A stretch of DNA of 64,000 bases from Nocardia puris (GCF_003315035.1 NZ_QNRE01000004.1:1-64000); one strand, 5' to 3'. Shown: positions 44,005-52,834, counted from the first letter of the stretch. Numbers and translations: made by a program. The notes: generated from the sequence alone by a model not told the origin.

Positions 44005-44586
44005 CTACAGCGGAGGCTCGTCGCGCGATCCGGCCACGAGCGGGGTGTGGAGGGATTCAAACTCGGTCCGCTCCATCGCGACGATTCGCCGACCGTCGCG
44101 GACGATCCAGTCGCCGAGCCGCGCCCACCTCCGCTCCGTGCCGGAGCGCACACACAGCACGTGATCGGCGTCGGGCAGGAAGGGCTCGTCGACCTCCCCG
44201 CCCGAGGAAGTGATCCAGGCCGCGACGGAGGCGACGTGATCAGGATCGTCGTGGAGCTGAATCGCGTCCACCGCCGCGCTGGTGCTCTTGCGCAGAAACT
44301 GCTGAGGCAGTGCGGGTTCGGCTGAGCGCAGCTCGGCCCGAAGGCCGCCGGTGCTGCCATCGGAGCGGTAGTCGATGTGCGCAGCGCCGGCCAACACCAT
44401 AGATCCGCAGTACGAGCAACGGTACTGACCGATCGGCGCGCCCGAGAACTGCTGCGGCTCCCAGGGCCACGGGCACGGCTGACCGTCCTCACCGTGCGGG
44501 CCGTCGATGCCGGGGTACGGCAGCGTGATGTCGACCGCATCGGCCGGGGCGATGTCACACCACGACCGCGAGTTCTTGCCGGTCAC
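44005..44586 (-). CDS. hypothetical phage protein with CxxC motif
   Basis: 193 residues from GTG, overlapping the HNH stop by four bases. A YRCSYCG pair near residue 57 suggests a zinc site. Placed between the HNH gene and the helicase; replication-related by position only. Confidence 0.6.
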   Translation of the reverse strand: MTGKNSRSWCDIAPADAVDITLPYPGIDGPHGEDGQPCPWPWEPQQFSGAPIGQYRCSYCGSMVLAGAAHIDYRSDGSTGGLRAELRSAEPALPQQFLRKSTSAAVDAIQLHDDPDHVASVAAWITSSGGEVDEPFLPDADHVLCVRSGTERRWARLGDWIVRDGRRIVAMERTEFESLHTPLVAGSRDEPPL

Positions 44587-45158
44587 GCGGCATTCCTTTC
44601 CGTGATGTCGCGGTAGATTTCGTCGCTGACCGCTTGGAGTCGTGCGGGCGAGGGAGCCTGACGGCGAAGGCGACTGCGCGCCCGGTCGCAGGCCAGGCAG
44701 GTCCGTTTGCCCTTACGCACTTGATCCGAGCGCAGGTTGACCGGAATCAGGCGGTGCCCGCGAGGACACTGGGTCTTCGCTGCCTCGTTGTGCGTTCCGT
44801 GCCTGACGCGATCGAGCGCGTTGTCTGACGGCGTTCCGAATCGGAGGTTGCTGGCCCGGTTGTCGCGCCGATGCCCGTTTTGGTGGCAGACTTCATGTCC
44901 GGGCGGACGAGGGCCGACGAAGGTCGCGGCAACGAGCGCGTGCACGAACGCCGCGGTCCGCGTGCCGTCGCGACACAGGTAGACCTTCTCGTAGCCGCCT
45001 GCCAGAAACGGCCTGAGAACTACTCCGCCGCGCCGCCGGTTTCCTCTTGGGTGCTTGATGATTCGATCCAATGACCTGATGCGTCCGTGGTCAGACGCCT
45101 GATACAGCCCTTCCCAGCCGGGCAGGTCACGCCAGCTCTCGGCGTTCGGGATGCGCAT
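44583..45158 (-). CDS. HNH homing-type endonuclease with NUMOD4
   Basis: 191 residues from ATG 45158. SWRDLPGWEGLYQASDHGRI is a NUMOD4 motif, and VCHQNGHRRDNRASNLRFG is an HNH_3 nuclease core. A CPRGH...CLAC pair lies near the end. Such genes are usually mobile within phages. It overlaps the upstream replication gene by 32 bases, so it may be a past insertion now fixed in the operon. Confidence 0.85.
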   Translation of the reverse strand: MRIPNAESWRDLPGWEGLYQASDHGRIRSLDRIIKHPRGNRRRGGVVLRPFLAGGYEKVYLCRDGTRTAAFVHALVAATFVGPRPPGHEVCHQNGHRRDNRASNLRFGTPSDNALDRVRHGTHNEAAKTQCPRGHRLIPVNLRSDQVRKGKRTCLACDRARSRLRRQAPSPARLQAVSDEIYRDITERNAA

Positions 45159-45639
45159 AGTCGAGTTCCTTCGGGATCTCGCGCGCCATGCCTGCACGCA
45201 TCAGCTCTGTCCAGTGCTCCCGTACCCAGCTCTGCAATTCGGCGACGTGGAAATCACGCTCGGCAACCGGATCGCCGTGGGTACCTTCGGGTGTGGGATA
45301 CGTTGGTTCCCAGTACATCCCGGTCACTCGCTGGATCTGGCCGGAGTACGGGTACGCCGACCAGCGCACGATGAAACTCCGCAGACGCGCCTGCGAGAAG
45401 TTCGGTGGCATCGCCCCGACCGCAACGATGATGTCTCCCGGAAGGACCGGGAACGCGTTGGCCCGGCGGTAGTGCACCTTCACGGCCTCGACCGCATCGT
45501 CCGCTGATACATCCTGGCCGTCGAGAACAGCGGCCCAAGCCGCCAGCCTCGCGGGGTCCGGGTCGGGAATCCGCGGGTCCAGCGCGGCGGCCACGGCATA
45601 TGCGCGACTCGCCGCTTGCATCGCCTGATCTGAAGTCAC
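45127..45639 (-). CDS. replication-associated protein, possible helicase loader
   Basis: 170 residues from GTG 45639. DAVEAVKVHYRRANAFPVLPGDII resembles the N-terminal part of phage helicase-loader proteins of the G39P type. Its place between the initiator and the helicase supports this, but similarity is short. Overlaps the initiator stop (GTGA). Confidence 0.55.
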   Translation of the reverse strand: MTSDQAMQAASRAYAVAAALDPRIPDPDPARLAAWAAVLDGQDVSADDAVEAVKVHYRRANAFPVLPGDIIVAVGAMPPNFSQARLRSFIVRWSAYPYSGQIQRVTGMYWEPTYPTPEGTHGDPVAERDFHVAELQSWVREHWTELMRAGMAREIPKELDYAHPERRELA

Positions 45640-46469
45640 GCCGACAGCTCCAATGGCGGAGGAAGCTCGGCAGCCTGCGGCTCGGACGGAATTGCTCGGC
45701 GCAAATCCTCCCCGATTCGTATTGCGGCGCTGGCGCGTTCCCCGGCCGATTTCGCTCCGGCGGTGCGGTGACGCGCGGGTTGCGGAGGGTCGTTCCATCG
45801 CTCTTGATTCAGCCATGTCGCCGGGTGCGGGATGAACCTCGCGTCAGCGCCCGTCGGCAGATTCGGATCAGAAGCGAATTGCTCAGTGCGAGCGAGCAAT
45901 TCTCCGCTTTCAACTTTCCGCACCGCAGCATGGAACGCTTTCCGGGCGGCGGGTTTGCCGACCTTGCGAGGGTAGCAGTCCCACCACCGCTCGAACGAGA
46001 TGTCCTCCGCGGCAGGGGGGTTGGGGGGATAGCTCTCGTAATCTTCTTCTTGCTCTTCTTCTGTTCGGCGGCCGACCAGCGTGTCAGGCGCTGCGACCTT
46101 CGGCCGTTCCCGCGTACGCCGCCGGCGGGATTCTCCGGACCGCACACCCGCCGACCTGGCGCGATCCCGGCTGGCAGCCACCTCCGCCCGGCTACGCTGA
46201 TGCTGCGTGTAGTCGGTGAAAACAAGCCCAGTGCCGTCTTCGAGGAACACGACTCCGTCGGTAGCTCGCAGCAAGTCCACAACATTTTTGCGACAGATCT
46301 GGTGGAGAATCGAGGTCGGCACGAAGCCGTCGGTGTGGTGTCGCGCGCAGTACGTCCACAGCCGGATCAGTTTGAACCGCGCCGAGTCGGACCAGGCCGC
46401 GAATTTGGGATGATCGGGGAAATCGAGTGCGATGGTGATGTATTCGCGAGGATCAGCGGGCACGTTCAC
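45636..46469 (-). CDS. phage replication initiator-like protein
   Basis: 277 residues. The N-terminal 110 look like a winged-helix replication protein; a charged linker follows. The C-terminal FERWWDCYPRKVGKPAARKAF...HPATWLNQERW is a segment common in phage replication-initiation and DnaD-like proteins. It likely binds the phage origin or recruits the helicase. Confidence 0.7.
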   Translation of the reverse strand: MNVPADPREYITIALDFPDHPKFAAWSDSARFKLIRLWTYCARHHTDGFVPTSILHQICRKNVVDLLRATDGVVFLEDGTGLVFTDYTQHQRSRAEVAASRDRARSAGVRSGESRRRRTRERPKVAAPDTLVGRRTEEEQEEDYESYPPNPPAAEDISFERWWDCYPRKVGKPAARKAFHAAVRKVESGELLARTEQFASDPNLPTGADARFIPHPATWLNQERWNDPPQPARHRTAGAKSAGERASAAIRIGEDLRRAIPSEPQAAELPPPLELSA

Positions 46470-46508
46470 CCACCAGAGTTCTGCAATTCATTCTGGCTCT
46501 CTGGAACA

Positions 46509-47282
46509 TCAGGCGGTCGGCTCGGCGGTGATATCAAGCACGTCCACTTCGTCGATCACCTCGGCGTCGTAGACGGTGCTCACTTCGTCGACCGCAGGGG
46601 GCTCAGTCGGGGCGGCGGGCCGGGGGCGAGGCTCGGCCGAGGTGTGCACGTAGGAAGCCAGCTCCCTGATCGCCGTCTTGCGATACATGACGCCCGTCGG
46701 GGAATTCCAAGGCGAATCCTTGCGATCCACCCCGCGCGCTTTCGCTTTCGCCGCGATGATGCGCTCCGGCGTCGCCTCGCCGACGGTCGACGGCGTGCCG
46801 TCCCACCGAACAGCGAACGCGTACGCGCGCGCGGGCGCACCCCGCTCACCTTCTGCGGGACGATGATCCGGGATCTCATCGATGCGCGGGTCGAACGAAA
46901 ACCGGTCGCGCTCGTGCACGACGCGCGCCACCACGCGCTGGTACTCCCCGGAGTTGAGAATTCGCTTGATAATCCCGCGGTAGGACTCCTCCCCGGACAC
47001 GATTCCGCCACGCGGGATCAGATAGAACTCGGGGCTCCCTGGCTCGTGCCCGAGCCGGGCGCACTCGATCAGCGCACGCATCAGGGACGCCCCCTGGTCG
47101 CGGCGCACGATCTCCATCAGGTCCGGACTCCGGCGCACAGCCATCTCGGCCACCATCAGCCAGCGGTCCACGTCATGCCGCACCGCCGCCGGCAGGGACC
47201 CCGCCAGTTCGGACCTGTATCGCGCGACTACTGCCAGCGGAGATGCCTGACGCGCCACCTCAGACGAAATCGATTCGGCCAC
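46509..47282 (-). CDS. recT: RecT-family single-strand annealing protein
   Basis: 257 residues. ALIECARLGHEPG, FYLIPRGG and YRGIIKRILNSGE are characteristic of RecT. It anneals complementary single strands in phage recombination, fed by the exonuclease encoded upstream at 47735-48691. A SLOG protein gene lies between the two. Confidence 0.85.
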   Translation of the reverse strand: MAESISSEVARQASPLAVVARYRSELAGSLPAAVRHDVDRWLMVAEMAVRRSPDLMEIVRRDQGASLMRALIECARLGHEPGSPEFYLIPRGGIVSGEESYRGIIKRILNSGEYQRVVARVVHERDRFSFDPRIDEIPDHRPAEGERGAPARAYAFAVRWDGTPSTVGEATPERIIAAKAKARGVDRKDSPWNSPTGVMYRKTAIRELASYVHTSAEPRPRPAAPTEPPAVDEVSTVYDAEVIDEVDVLDITAEPTA

Positions 47283-47324
47283 TGTGCTCCCTATTGAGTT
47301 GTGATGGACGGTCGGTCGGATCTG

Positions 47325-47738
47325 CTAAGCGGCAGACTCCGTGATGGTCAGCGGAATTCCGGCGGCCACGATCCGCGCAATGCAGTCACGGGTGCCCCGC
47401 GAACCGGGCAAGGGAAATGCGAACGCGTGGAGATGCCCAAGATCCACCATTCGCTGGTTGCGGTCGGGACCCGCCCGAGGGCAACCCCCACGCCGAGGAG
47501 AGTGTCGGCAAGCCGAATCACAAGCGCGACGATGCATGGGCACCGCCCGCACGGGACGTTCGGACTCCAGCCAGAACCGCGCGGCGATGAGGTCCGCGCC
47601 ACCATAGGGACACGCGCCATGCACGAGTTCCACGCCCTGCGGGCGGCCCGCATCCTGCCACCAGGTGCCCAGCACGCGATGGATCGTCGCGACATCGTCC
47701 CAGTTCCGAGAGCCGGTGACCAGGATGCGCTGGCTCAT
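47325..47738 (-). CDS. SLOG-domain (YspA-like) protein
   Basis: 137 residues. RILVTGSRNWDD, VHGACPYGGADLIAARFW and FPLPGSRGTRDCI are signature segments of the SLOG/YspA group, Rossmann-like proteins predicted to bind nucleotide-derived ligands. It is overlapped by the exonuclease gene (four bases) and precedes recT, unusual company. Confidence 0.75.
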   Translation of the reverse strand: MSQRILVTGSRNWDDVATIHRVLGTWWQDAGRPQGVELVHGACPYGGADLIAARFWLESERPVRAVPMHRRACDSACRHSPRRGGCPRAGPDRNQRMVDLGHLHAFAFPLPGSRGTRDCIARIVAAGIPLTITESAA

Positions 47739-48691
47739 GCCGCGACCGCCTCGACAATGCTGGTACCGGCGACCGGCCGCGGCGCGGATCTAACGTAGGG
47801 GTCACCGTCGGAGGTCCACGGCCGTACGCGGTACGCCACCGGCGCATCACCACAGCGCGCCTTCCACGCGGTCCCCATCAGGTCGGCCAGCTCCGACCGC
47901 ACTGACGAGAATTCGTCACCCGCGCGGTCGACGGCCGCCTGCGCGGCCCACCAGCGCTGCGCCAGGTCGAACGGCACATCGACGATGTTCGACCTGTCGA
48001 TGTCGGGATGCAGCTCACGCAGCGCCCGGTACGTCTCGGTGTGCGAATCCAGGTTCGGCGGGACGTCGTCGGCAAGATCGCGCCAGAATTGCTCGCCCTC
48101 AGCGCGCAGATATTCCCGATCCGAAAGAGTCGGTCGGACGCGGTAGGAGCGGGCATCGTGGCCGCCGATCAGAACGCGCAGCACCATGCTGTCGAGGTCG
48201 AGTACGTCGCAGTACCACGCGATCTGGCATCTGTAGTAGATCGGAATCGCATCGCTGCCAGCCCTCGGCCACTTCTCGTGGTGGTCCTCACCGACCACCT
48301 TGATCTCGACCCCGTCGACCAGGTCCCCGGCCTCTGACCAGATCAGTCCGTCGGGATTCGCGATCTGGTACGCACGGTGTCGATGTCGAAAAGTGCCCCC
48401 CGTCGTCATCGTGCAGCCGGGCGGCAGGTGGTGCTGAGCGTACTCAGCGGCAATCACCGGCTCCAGGAGCGTGCCCCATCGCATCGGCTCCGACACCCGC
48501 ACAGGACGCAGACGCCCTTTTTTCCGATGCCACAGAGAATAGCGACTCTCCCACGGCGAAAGACCCACAACGGCAGCAATTTCACTGCCGCCGATCCCAT
48601 TTGCGCGAGCCTCGTGCCAGCTCTCGGAACCCGCTTCGAATTCGCCGACGAAGACTGCGTTCTCGATACCCGAAAAGTCAGCCAAGAACAA
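47735..48691 (-). CDS. YqaJ/lambda-exo-type exonuclease
   Basis: About 318 residues from a TTG start chosen because AAGGAGG lies six bases upstream; an upstream start is possible. SWHEARANGIGGSEIAAVVGLSPW opens the YqaJ recombinase fold, with EPMRWG, NPDGLI and DGVEIKVV matching the metal-binding and EVK-type catalytic residues. It resects dsDNA to give substrate for RecT. First gene of the early operon. Confidence 0.8.
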   Translation of the reverse strand: MFLADFSGIENAVFVGEFEAGSESWHEARANGIGGSEIAAVVGLSPWESRYSLWHRKKGRLRPVRVSEPMRWGTLLEPVIAAEYAQHHLPPGCTMTTGGTFRHRHRAYQIANPDGLIWSEAGDLVDGVEIKVVGEDHHEKWPRAGSDAIPIYYRCQIAWYCDVLDLDSMVLRVLIGGHDARSYRVRPTLSDREYLRAEGEQFWRDLADDVPPNLDSHTETYRALRELHPDIDRSNIVDVPFDLAQRWWAAQAAVDRAGDEFSSVRSELADLMGTAWKARCGDAPVAYRVRPWTSDGDPYVRSAPRPVAGTSIVEAVAA

Positions 48692-48834
48692 AATTTGCCT
48701 CCTTGCGTATAAAGGTCCGGCACCAGCGCAGGTGAACCGGTTCCATACCAGTGCCACACTCGCGGCTGGACGTGAGATCGACAACTAGAGGCACGTTTCC
48801 GCTGGCCCCTCCCTTTTGGGAGAGCTGGCACGGC

Positions 48835-48879
48835 GCGTAACAAACCTTTGTAACGCAAGGGATACAGATCTTGTTACGC
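48835..48879. promoter_or_regulatory. candidate operator half-sites in the early leader
   Basis: GCGTAACAAA and TTTGTAACGC form a near-perfect inverted repeat (one mismatch) at about 48835-48856, and a third half-site TTGTTACGC, the exact complement of GCGTAACAA, is at about 48871-48879. They lie between the predicted early promoter and the exonuclease gene and probably bind the adjacent repressor. Confidence 0.5.
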
Positions 48880-48921
48880 CACCAACTCCGCGCCCGATTT
48901 AAACGTACACAAGTCAAACTT

Positions 48922-48952
48922 GATATAGTCGCCCCCAGGCGCACGATGTCAA
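48922..48952 (-). promoter_or_regulatory. candidate early (PR-like) promoter
   Basis: On the minus strand TTGACA (48952-48947) and CTATAT/TATATC (about 48928-48922) are 18-19 bases apart. It would drive the exonuclease-SLOG-RecT-replication operon with a leader of about 220 nt. No convincing promoter for the divergent repressor was found. Confidence 0.5.
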
Positions 48953-49093
48953 CTATTCCAATATGAACCGAAGGCGTTTGCCAGAGAATGGCCCGGTCAC
49001 TAAGAGCGGACATGAATGACGCCTCAATATTGACTCACCGCTGCACGATGCGGCACGATGTCCAATGCAGATAGAGTAGTTAGGAGAGCCGCC

Positions 49094-49477
49094 TTGGCCC
49101 GCCCCCAAAATCGGGTTCCGCCAGCCTGGGCCGCCGCCATGGTACGGGTGGGACTAGTCCAGGAGGACGGGACGCCCGATCGGGTGGCGCTCGGACGCGA
49201 AGCGGGACTCAACCCGAGCCAGATCTACCGCATCCTCGAGAACAAGGCCGACGGCCGTCGCCTTCGCGAGTCAACGATCAACGCCCTGGCTCGCGCACTC
49301 CAGGTGACGCCATCGCAAGTGCGAGACCTACTCGGCCCCAACGTGCGAGTCACCATGGCCCTGACTGAAGACGAAGTCGAGCTGATCACCTGGTATCGCG
49401 GCCTCGATCGCGAGGCCCGTGCGGAGGTCAACGCATGCGTCGCCTCGCGTCGGCGCGAGCCCAACCACGAGAGCTAG
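49094..49477 (+). CDS. repressor-like HTH protein
   Basis: 127 residues from TTG 49094, which has TAGGAGAG upstream; ATG 49058 in frame lacks a ribosome site. Residues about 20-70 (VALGREAGLNPSQIYRILENK, INALARALQV) are an XRE/Cro-CI helix-turn-helix. Divergent from the recombination and replication operon, so it is the likely lysogeny repressor. Confidence 0.75.
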   Translation: MARPQNRVPPAWAAAMVRVGLVQEDGTPDRVALGREAGLNPSQIYRILENKADGRRLRESTINALARALQVTPSQVRDLLGPNVRVTMALTEDEVELITWYRGLDREARAEVNACVASRRREPNHES

Positions 49478-49765
49478 CTAGCCCGCAAGGTCTCCTCGTT
49501 CGCCGGGCAGGGAATTGCGCGCAGCGCGGGCGCGCGCATCACGTACTCGCGGGACCTGCGACGCGCACCTACCCGATCCGCCGCTCAGGGCGCGGATGAG
49601 CTGATTTACCTGGTCAGGCTGCATGTCGATCGAGTCGTCAGGGTCTTCACCCCAGGACAGGGTTGTCAGCTCGACGCCGTCGAACAATGCCCGAACTACT
49701 CGAAGCTGCCCCGCCACACCTTCAACCACCACGGGGTCGTCCTGATCCGGCGCGTCCTCCGGCAT
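49478..49765 (-). CDS. hypothetical protein
   Basis: 95 residues from ATG 49765 with GGAAGGGG upstream. Acidic N-terminal half and Arg-rich C-terminus. Abuts the repressor gene convergently, with its stop directly after the repressor stop. No family recognised. Confidence 0.55.
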   Translation of the reverse strand: MPEDAPDQDDPVVVEGVAGQLRVVRALFDGVELTTLSWGEDPDDSIDMQPDQVNQLIRALSGGSGRCASQVPRVRDARARAARNSLPGERGDLAG

Positions 49766-49953
49766 ACATCCCCCCTTCCGCGCCGCCTGCACCGCTAGCC
49801 CAGTCCCCGCACGCCGAGCCCACCGAACCCTCCAGGGTTTCCGATCACACGATCGCTGCAAACATGATGTCTCTCACACCGACTCATACCATCATCCTCC
49901 GGTCGTAAACCGCCGAGTGTCAACCGATCTAGCCAGACCCACGCGTAGATCAC

Positions 49954-49981
49954 AGATGCACTTGCATATGCTCATGCATCT
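49954..49981. promoter_or_regulatory. inverted repeat in a 568-bp non-coding gap
   Basis: AGATGCA and TGCATCT flank a 14-base centre that itself contains the palindrome GCATATGC. It is the only clear structure in 49766-50333, a stretch without a supported gene. Candidate binding site for the repressor or the excision control of the 50334-50833 genes. Confidence 0.4.
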
Positions 49982-50333
49982 GCACGAGCGTGAAATTAGT
50001 TGCCGCGCTGACGTATCCGCGCACGTCATTCCGCCGCCCGAACATGGGGAACAGAGTCGCAGGAGCCCACCTGGCGCGAACTTCTTGACCCAGACCCGCC
50101 GGACGCCTGCGCTGCCTCGAATTCTGTTGCTGCACAAGACGAATGAACTTTCGGTCCCAGTCTGCTACTTCCGAGCCGACTCGATCAACCGGCACGCACG
50201 CGACCAAGACCGTGACGAACGTCCCACCCCCGAGCGGCCGACCTGTGCCAAAATCGTTGTCACAGAACCGTATAGGCGTGTGCGTAAACGCGCGACTGAT
50301 CAGTACCACTGCATGCGGTACAGAAAGGTCGCC

Positions 50334-50561
50334 ATGAGCCGCCAACGAGTCGATTACAGCCGCTCCGATATCCGATGGGCACTCAAGCATGGGTGGACAC
50401 TCGACGGCTACACAGGACGAGGGCACATCCGAGTCGTCCTGACCCACAACCGCGGTCGGATCTCAGCCGGCCTCGCCGCCACGCCGGGCGACCATCGGAC
50501 CCCCGCGAACAACATCTCCCGCATGAGGCGGCTCATGCGTCGCCTGGAGCACGCCGAATGA
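50334..50561 (+). CDS. small basic protein before the excisionase gene
   Basis: 75 residues from ATG 50334 with AAAGG upstream. The sequence has strands in the middle and an Arg-rich C-terminal helix. The frame stays open far upstream but no start there has a ribosome site. Overlaps the next gene by ATGA. Confidence 0.55.
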   Translation: MSRQRVDYSRSDIRWALKHGWTLDGYTGRGHIRVVLTHNRGRISAGLAATPGDHRTPANNISRMRRLMRRLEHAE

Positions 50562-50833
50562 CGCTGCCCACGCTGTACACCCCCGACGAAGTTGCCAAGC
50601 ACCTCCGGAAGCCCGTGGCCTGGCTCGAGGACGCCGCGCGCCGAAAAGAGATCCCCCACACGCGGCTTGGCCGAACGCTACGGTTCACGCAGCAACAGGT
50701 CGAACAGCTGATTGCGCAACGCGAGGTCACCGAGCCTGAGATCGGACCACCCCGCCGAGGACCGGGGGTCCGCCCCGCGGCTTCCCTCGCCCCCCGCCGC
50801 CTCCCGGACCATGTGCGAGCCCAGTTGCAGTAG
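50558..50833 (+). CDS. excisionase-like HTH protein
   Basis: 91 residues. TLYTPDEVAKHLRKPVAWLEDAARRKEIPHTRLGRTLRFTQQQVEQLI is the MerR-like winged HTH of Xis/AlpA-type proteins. It lies next to the convergent integrase gene, separated by a bidirectional terminator, and probably steers excision. Confidence 0.8.
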   Translation: MTLPTLYTPDEVAKHLRKPVAWLEDAARRKEIPHTRLGRTLRFTQQQVEQLIAQREVTEPEIGPPRRGPGVRPAASLAPRRLPDHVRAQLQ

Positions 50834-50838
50834 CGAGG

Positions 50839-50871
50839 AAGTCCCCCAACCCGTTGCGGGTTGGGGGACTT
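50839..50871. terminator. bidirectional terminator between excisionase and integrase
   Basis: A perfect 15-bp stem (AAGTCCCCCAACCCG and complement) with a TTG loop, six bases after the excisionase stop and seven before the integrase stop. Confidence 0.8.
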
Positions 50872-50877
50872 CGTCAC

Positions 50878-52470
50878 TTACGCAGCACTCCGGCGCTGCG
50901 GAGTTGTCAGTTGACGCGCGCGGTCGTCCAGCAGTCGCTGGAGCACACTGACCTCCGACCTCGGAGACAGCGCGAGCCGCGCATCCAGTGCATCGTACCA
51001 GAATCGATCGAGAACTTCGATCAACCGCCGCCGCATATCTGGCGTAACGTGGCTGTACGCCGCCTGGACAGACCCATCCTCGTGTCCAATCCGCTCGTCG
51101 ATCAGAACCCGGGGAATACCTTCCTGGTCGAGGTCTGTCCGATGGCCGTGGCGAGCGCCGTGCGGCGTAAGCCCTTCGGCAATCGGCAACCACGACGCAT
51201 TCGCCAGGGTGTGGGCCCGCGGTCCGCGCACTGGGGTAGCCAGCATGCCGTCCACGACAGTCACACCCGTCAGTGGAAACGCATTTGCCACGTCGACGCG
51301 CACAGGCACGGGCGTTGGGGCACCGCCCTTTTTGAACGGAGGATACGATCCGCTGGCGGCAGGGGTCGCGATCCACCGGCGGTAGCTTTCACGAGACCAG
51401 TGTGCGACGCACTCACCAGGTTGTGGCAACTGGTACCCGATCTCCTCGGCGGCCGTGTGGACGCGGCGACGCGTCTCCTCGCTGACGCCGGGTTTGGACC
51501 TGAGTGCCAGGCTGACTGCGCGTTCAGACACTCCTGCTCGTTTGGCGATCGCCGCCATCGTCACGCCTCGAGGGTTCTTTCCACGAACCCGTGGGAGTCC
51601 GCGGAATACATATGTCGCGCCATGACACGGGCACGGCGATGGCCGCGATCGCTCGATGTGGTCCGCGAGGAGCTGCCACAGCCAGTGTGGGAGATCGATG
51701 TTCCGGCGCGACTCATCCTTCGGAACGTCGCGGTACAGGCGTCCGTCCACCTCGAGCAACTGCCATTCGATCCGCAGGCGACCGGGCCGGACATGCTGCG
51801 TCTCCAGGCCCCACAGCTCGCCGCTGCGGATTCCAGTGAAGCGCCTGGTGACCTCGGCGACGAACTCATCGTCACGGCCCGCCAGAAGCGCTGCTCGCTC
51901 AGCCACCAGCAGACCACCGAATGCGGAGGTGAACACTCGCTCGGCAGCCCGGCTACCTCGCTTGCTGCGTCGCCGCCCTCGTCCTCGTCGGCGCTGCGCT
52001 GGATTGGCCGGGATCAGTTTGTCCACGTGCTGCGCGTCGCTGAGAATGGTCGTCAGTAGTCCACGCCACTGAATTACGCTCGAGCGCGCGTTTGTCTCGC
52101 GTTCTCTTTTCTCCCACGAGGCGATCGATTCCGCATCGATGTCACCGATTGCATAGTCCCCGAAAGTGGGGAGCAAATGGCACTCAAGATATCGGCGGTA
52201 GTTCGCCAGTGTATTGCGCGCCAGGTCCTGTCGAGGCAGCCACTTCGTCGCGTAGTCGTAGAATCTCACGCCGGGCGATCCAGCAGAGGTCCGAAGAGTC
52301 GGCGCGGTGGTGGTCAGATTGACTTCCGCCGCGTTGGCAGCCTTCTCGGCTGCGCGCCGACTCGGATATCGGACCACTCGGCCAGCCGCGTCCTTGACAG
52401 TGGTGTACTTTCCCGGCCCGACCAAATACTTGGCCTCGAAATATCCGGACCGTGGGTTGGCATAACCCAA
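50878..52470 (-). CDS. int: tyrosine integrase with internal LacI-type HTH
   Basis: 530 residues from TTG 52470 with GGAGG upstream. An AP2-like arm-binding N-terminus, a core-binding domain (about 65-150) and a catalytic domain with R215 (GIRSGEL), H437xxR440, H463 and nucleophile Y472 identify a tyrosine recombinase. Residues about 303-347 are a LacI-family helix-turn-helix (AAIAKRAGVSERAVSLALRSK, ETRRRVHTAAEEIGY), placed between the first catalytic Arg and the HxxR motif and extending the domain well past usual length. The insert could add a DNA contact or link integration to a regulatory site. Confidence 0.9.
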   Translation of the reverse strand: MGYANPRSGYFEAKYLVGPGKYTTVKDAAGRVVRYPSRRAAEKAANAAEVNLTTTAPTLRTSAGSPGVRFYDYATKWLPRQDLARNTLANYRRYLECHLLPTFGDYAIGDIDAESIASWEKRERETNARSSVIQWRGLLTTILSDAQHVDKLIPANPAQRRRGRGRRRSKRGSRAAERVFTSAFGGLLVAERAALLAGRDDEFVAEVTRRFTGIRSGELWGLETQHVRPGRLRIEWQLLEVDGRLYRDVPKDESRRNIDLPHWLWQLLADHIERSRPSPCPCHGATYVFRGLPRVRGKNPRGVTMAAIAKRAGVSERAVSLALRSKPGVSEETRRRVHTAAEEIGYQLPQPGECVAHWSRESYRRWIATPAASGSYPPFKKGGAPTPVPVRVDVANAFPLTGVTVVDGMLATPVRGPRAHTLANASWLPIAEGLTPHGARHGHRTDLDQEGIPRVLIDERIGHEDGSVQAAYSHVTPDMRRRLIEVLDRFWYDALDARLALSPRSEVSVLQRLLDDRARQLTTPQRRSAA

Positions 52471-52811
52471 CGCAAAACCTCCCCTTGGGCGCTTATGCGC
52501 GACGTGCGCAAGATGGGATGGATGGGCTCAGCAGCGGCAGGCTGACCGGGCGCTATCGCAGTTGTGGTGCTGAGCAGCTTCGCGCCGATCTCATCCCTCG
52601 ACGCCTCCTGCGGCAGAACGCCAGCAGGGCACCATCAAGATACGCGTGCTTCAGCCCGTTCTGCAACAGCATTCTTCCCGACACGACACGCCGATCGGCA
52701 ACACGCCGAGATCCATAGGAATTTCTGGCGACCGATCAGCTAACCATGTTCGCCACGGTCGCGCGCGGGACGCAGCTAGGCGCTGCCCCGCTCGGCCCCG
52801 CGGCGGAAATC

Positions 52812-52834
52812 CTGGGAAGATTCTTGGGAAGATT
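52812..52834. repeat. tandem arm-type sites near the integrase
   Basis: CTGGGAAGATT (52812-52822) and TTGGGAAGATT (52824-52834) are direct repeats 12 bases apart. Their TTGGGAAG core recurs at 52990-52997 in the tRNA-Gly anticodon region. They are probably integrase arm-type or core-related sites. The rest of 52471-52988 shows no supported gene. Confidence 0.4.

Noticed and set aside
49917..50333. Longer form of the 50334 gene
   Set aside because: The frame is open, but the upstream part has non-coding composition and no ribosome site.
49950..50447. Minus-strand 165-residue frame opposite the excision genes
   Set aside because: Runs antisense through better-supported genes, lacks a ribosome site and has no protein-like pattern.
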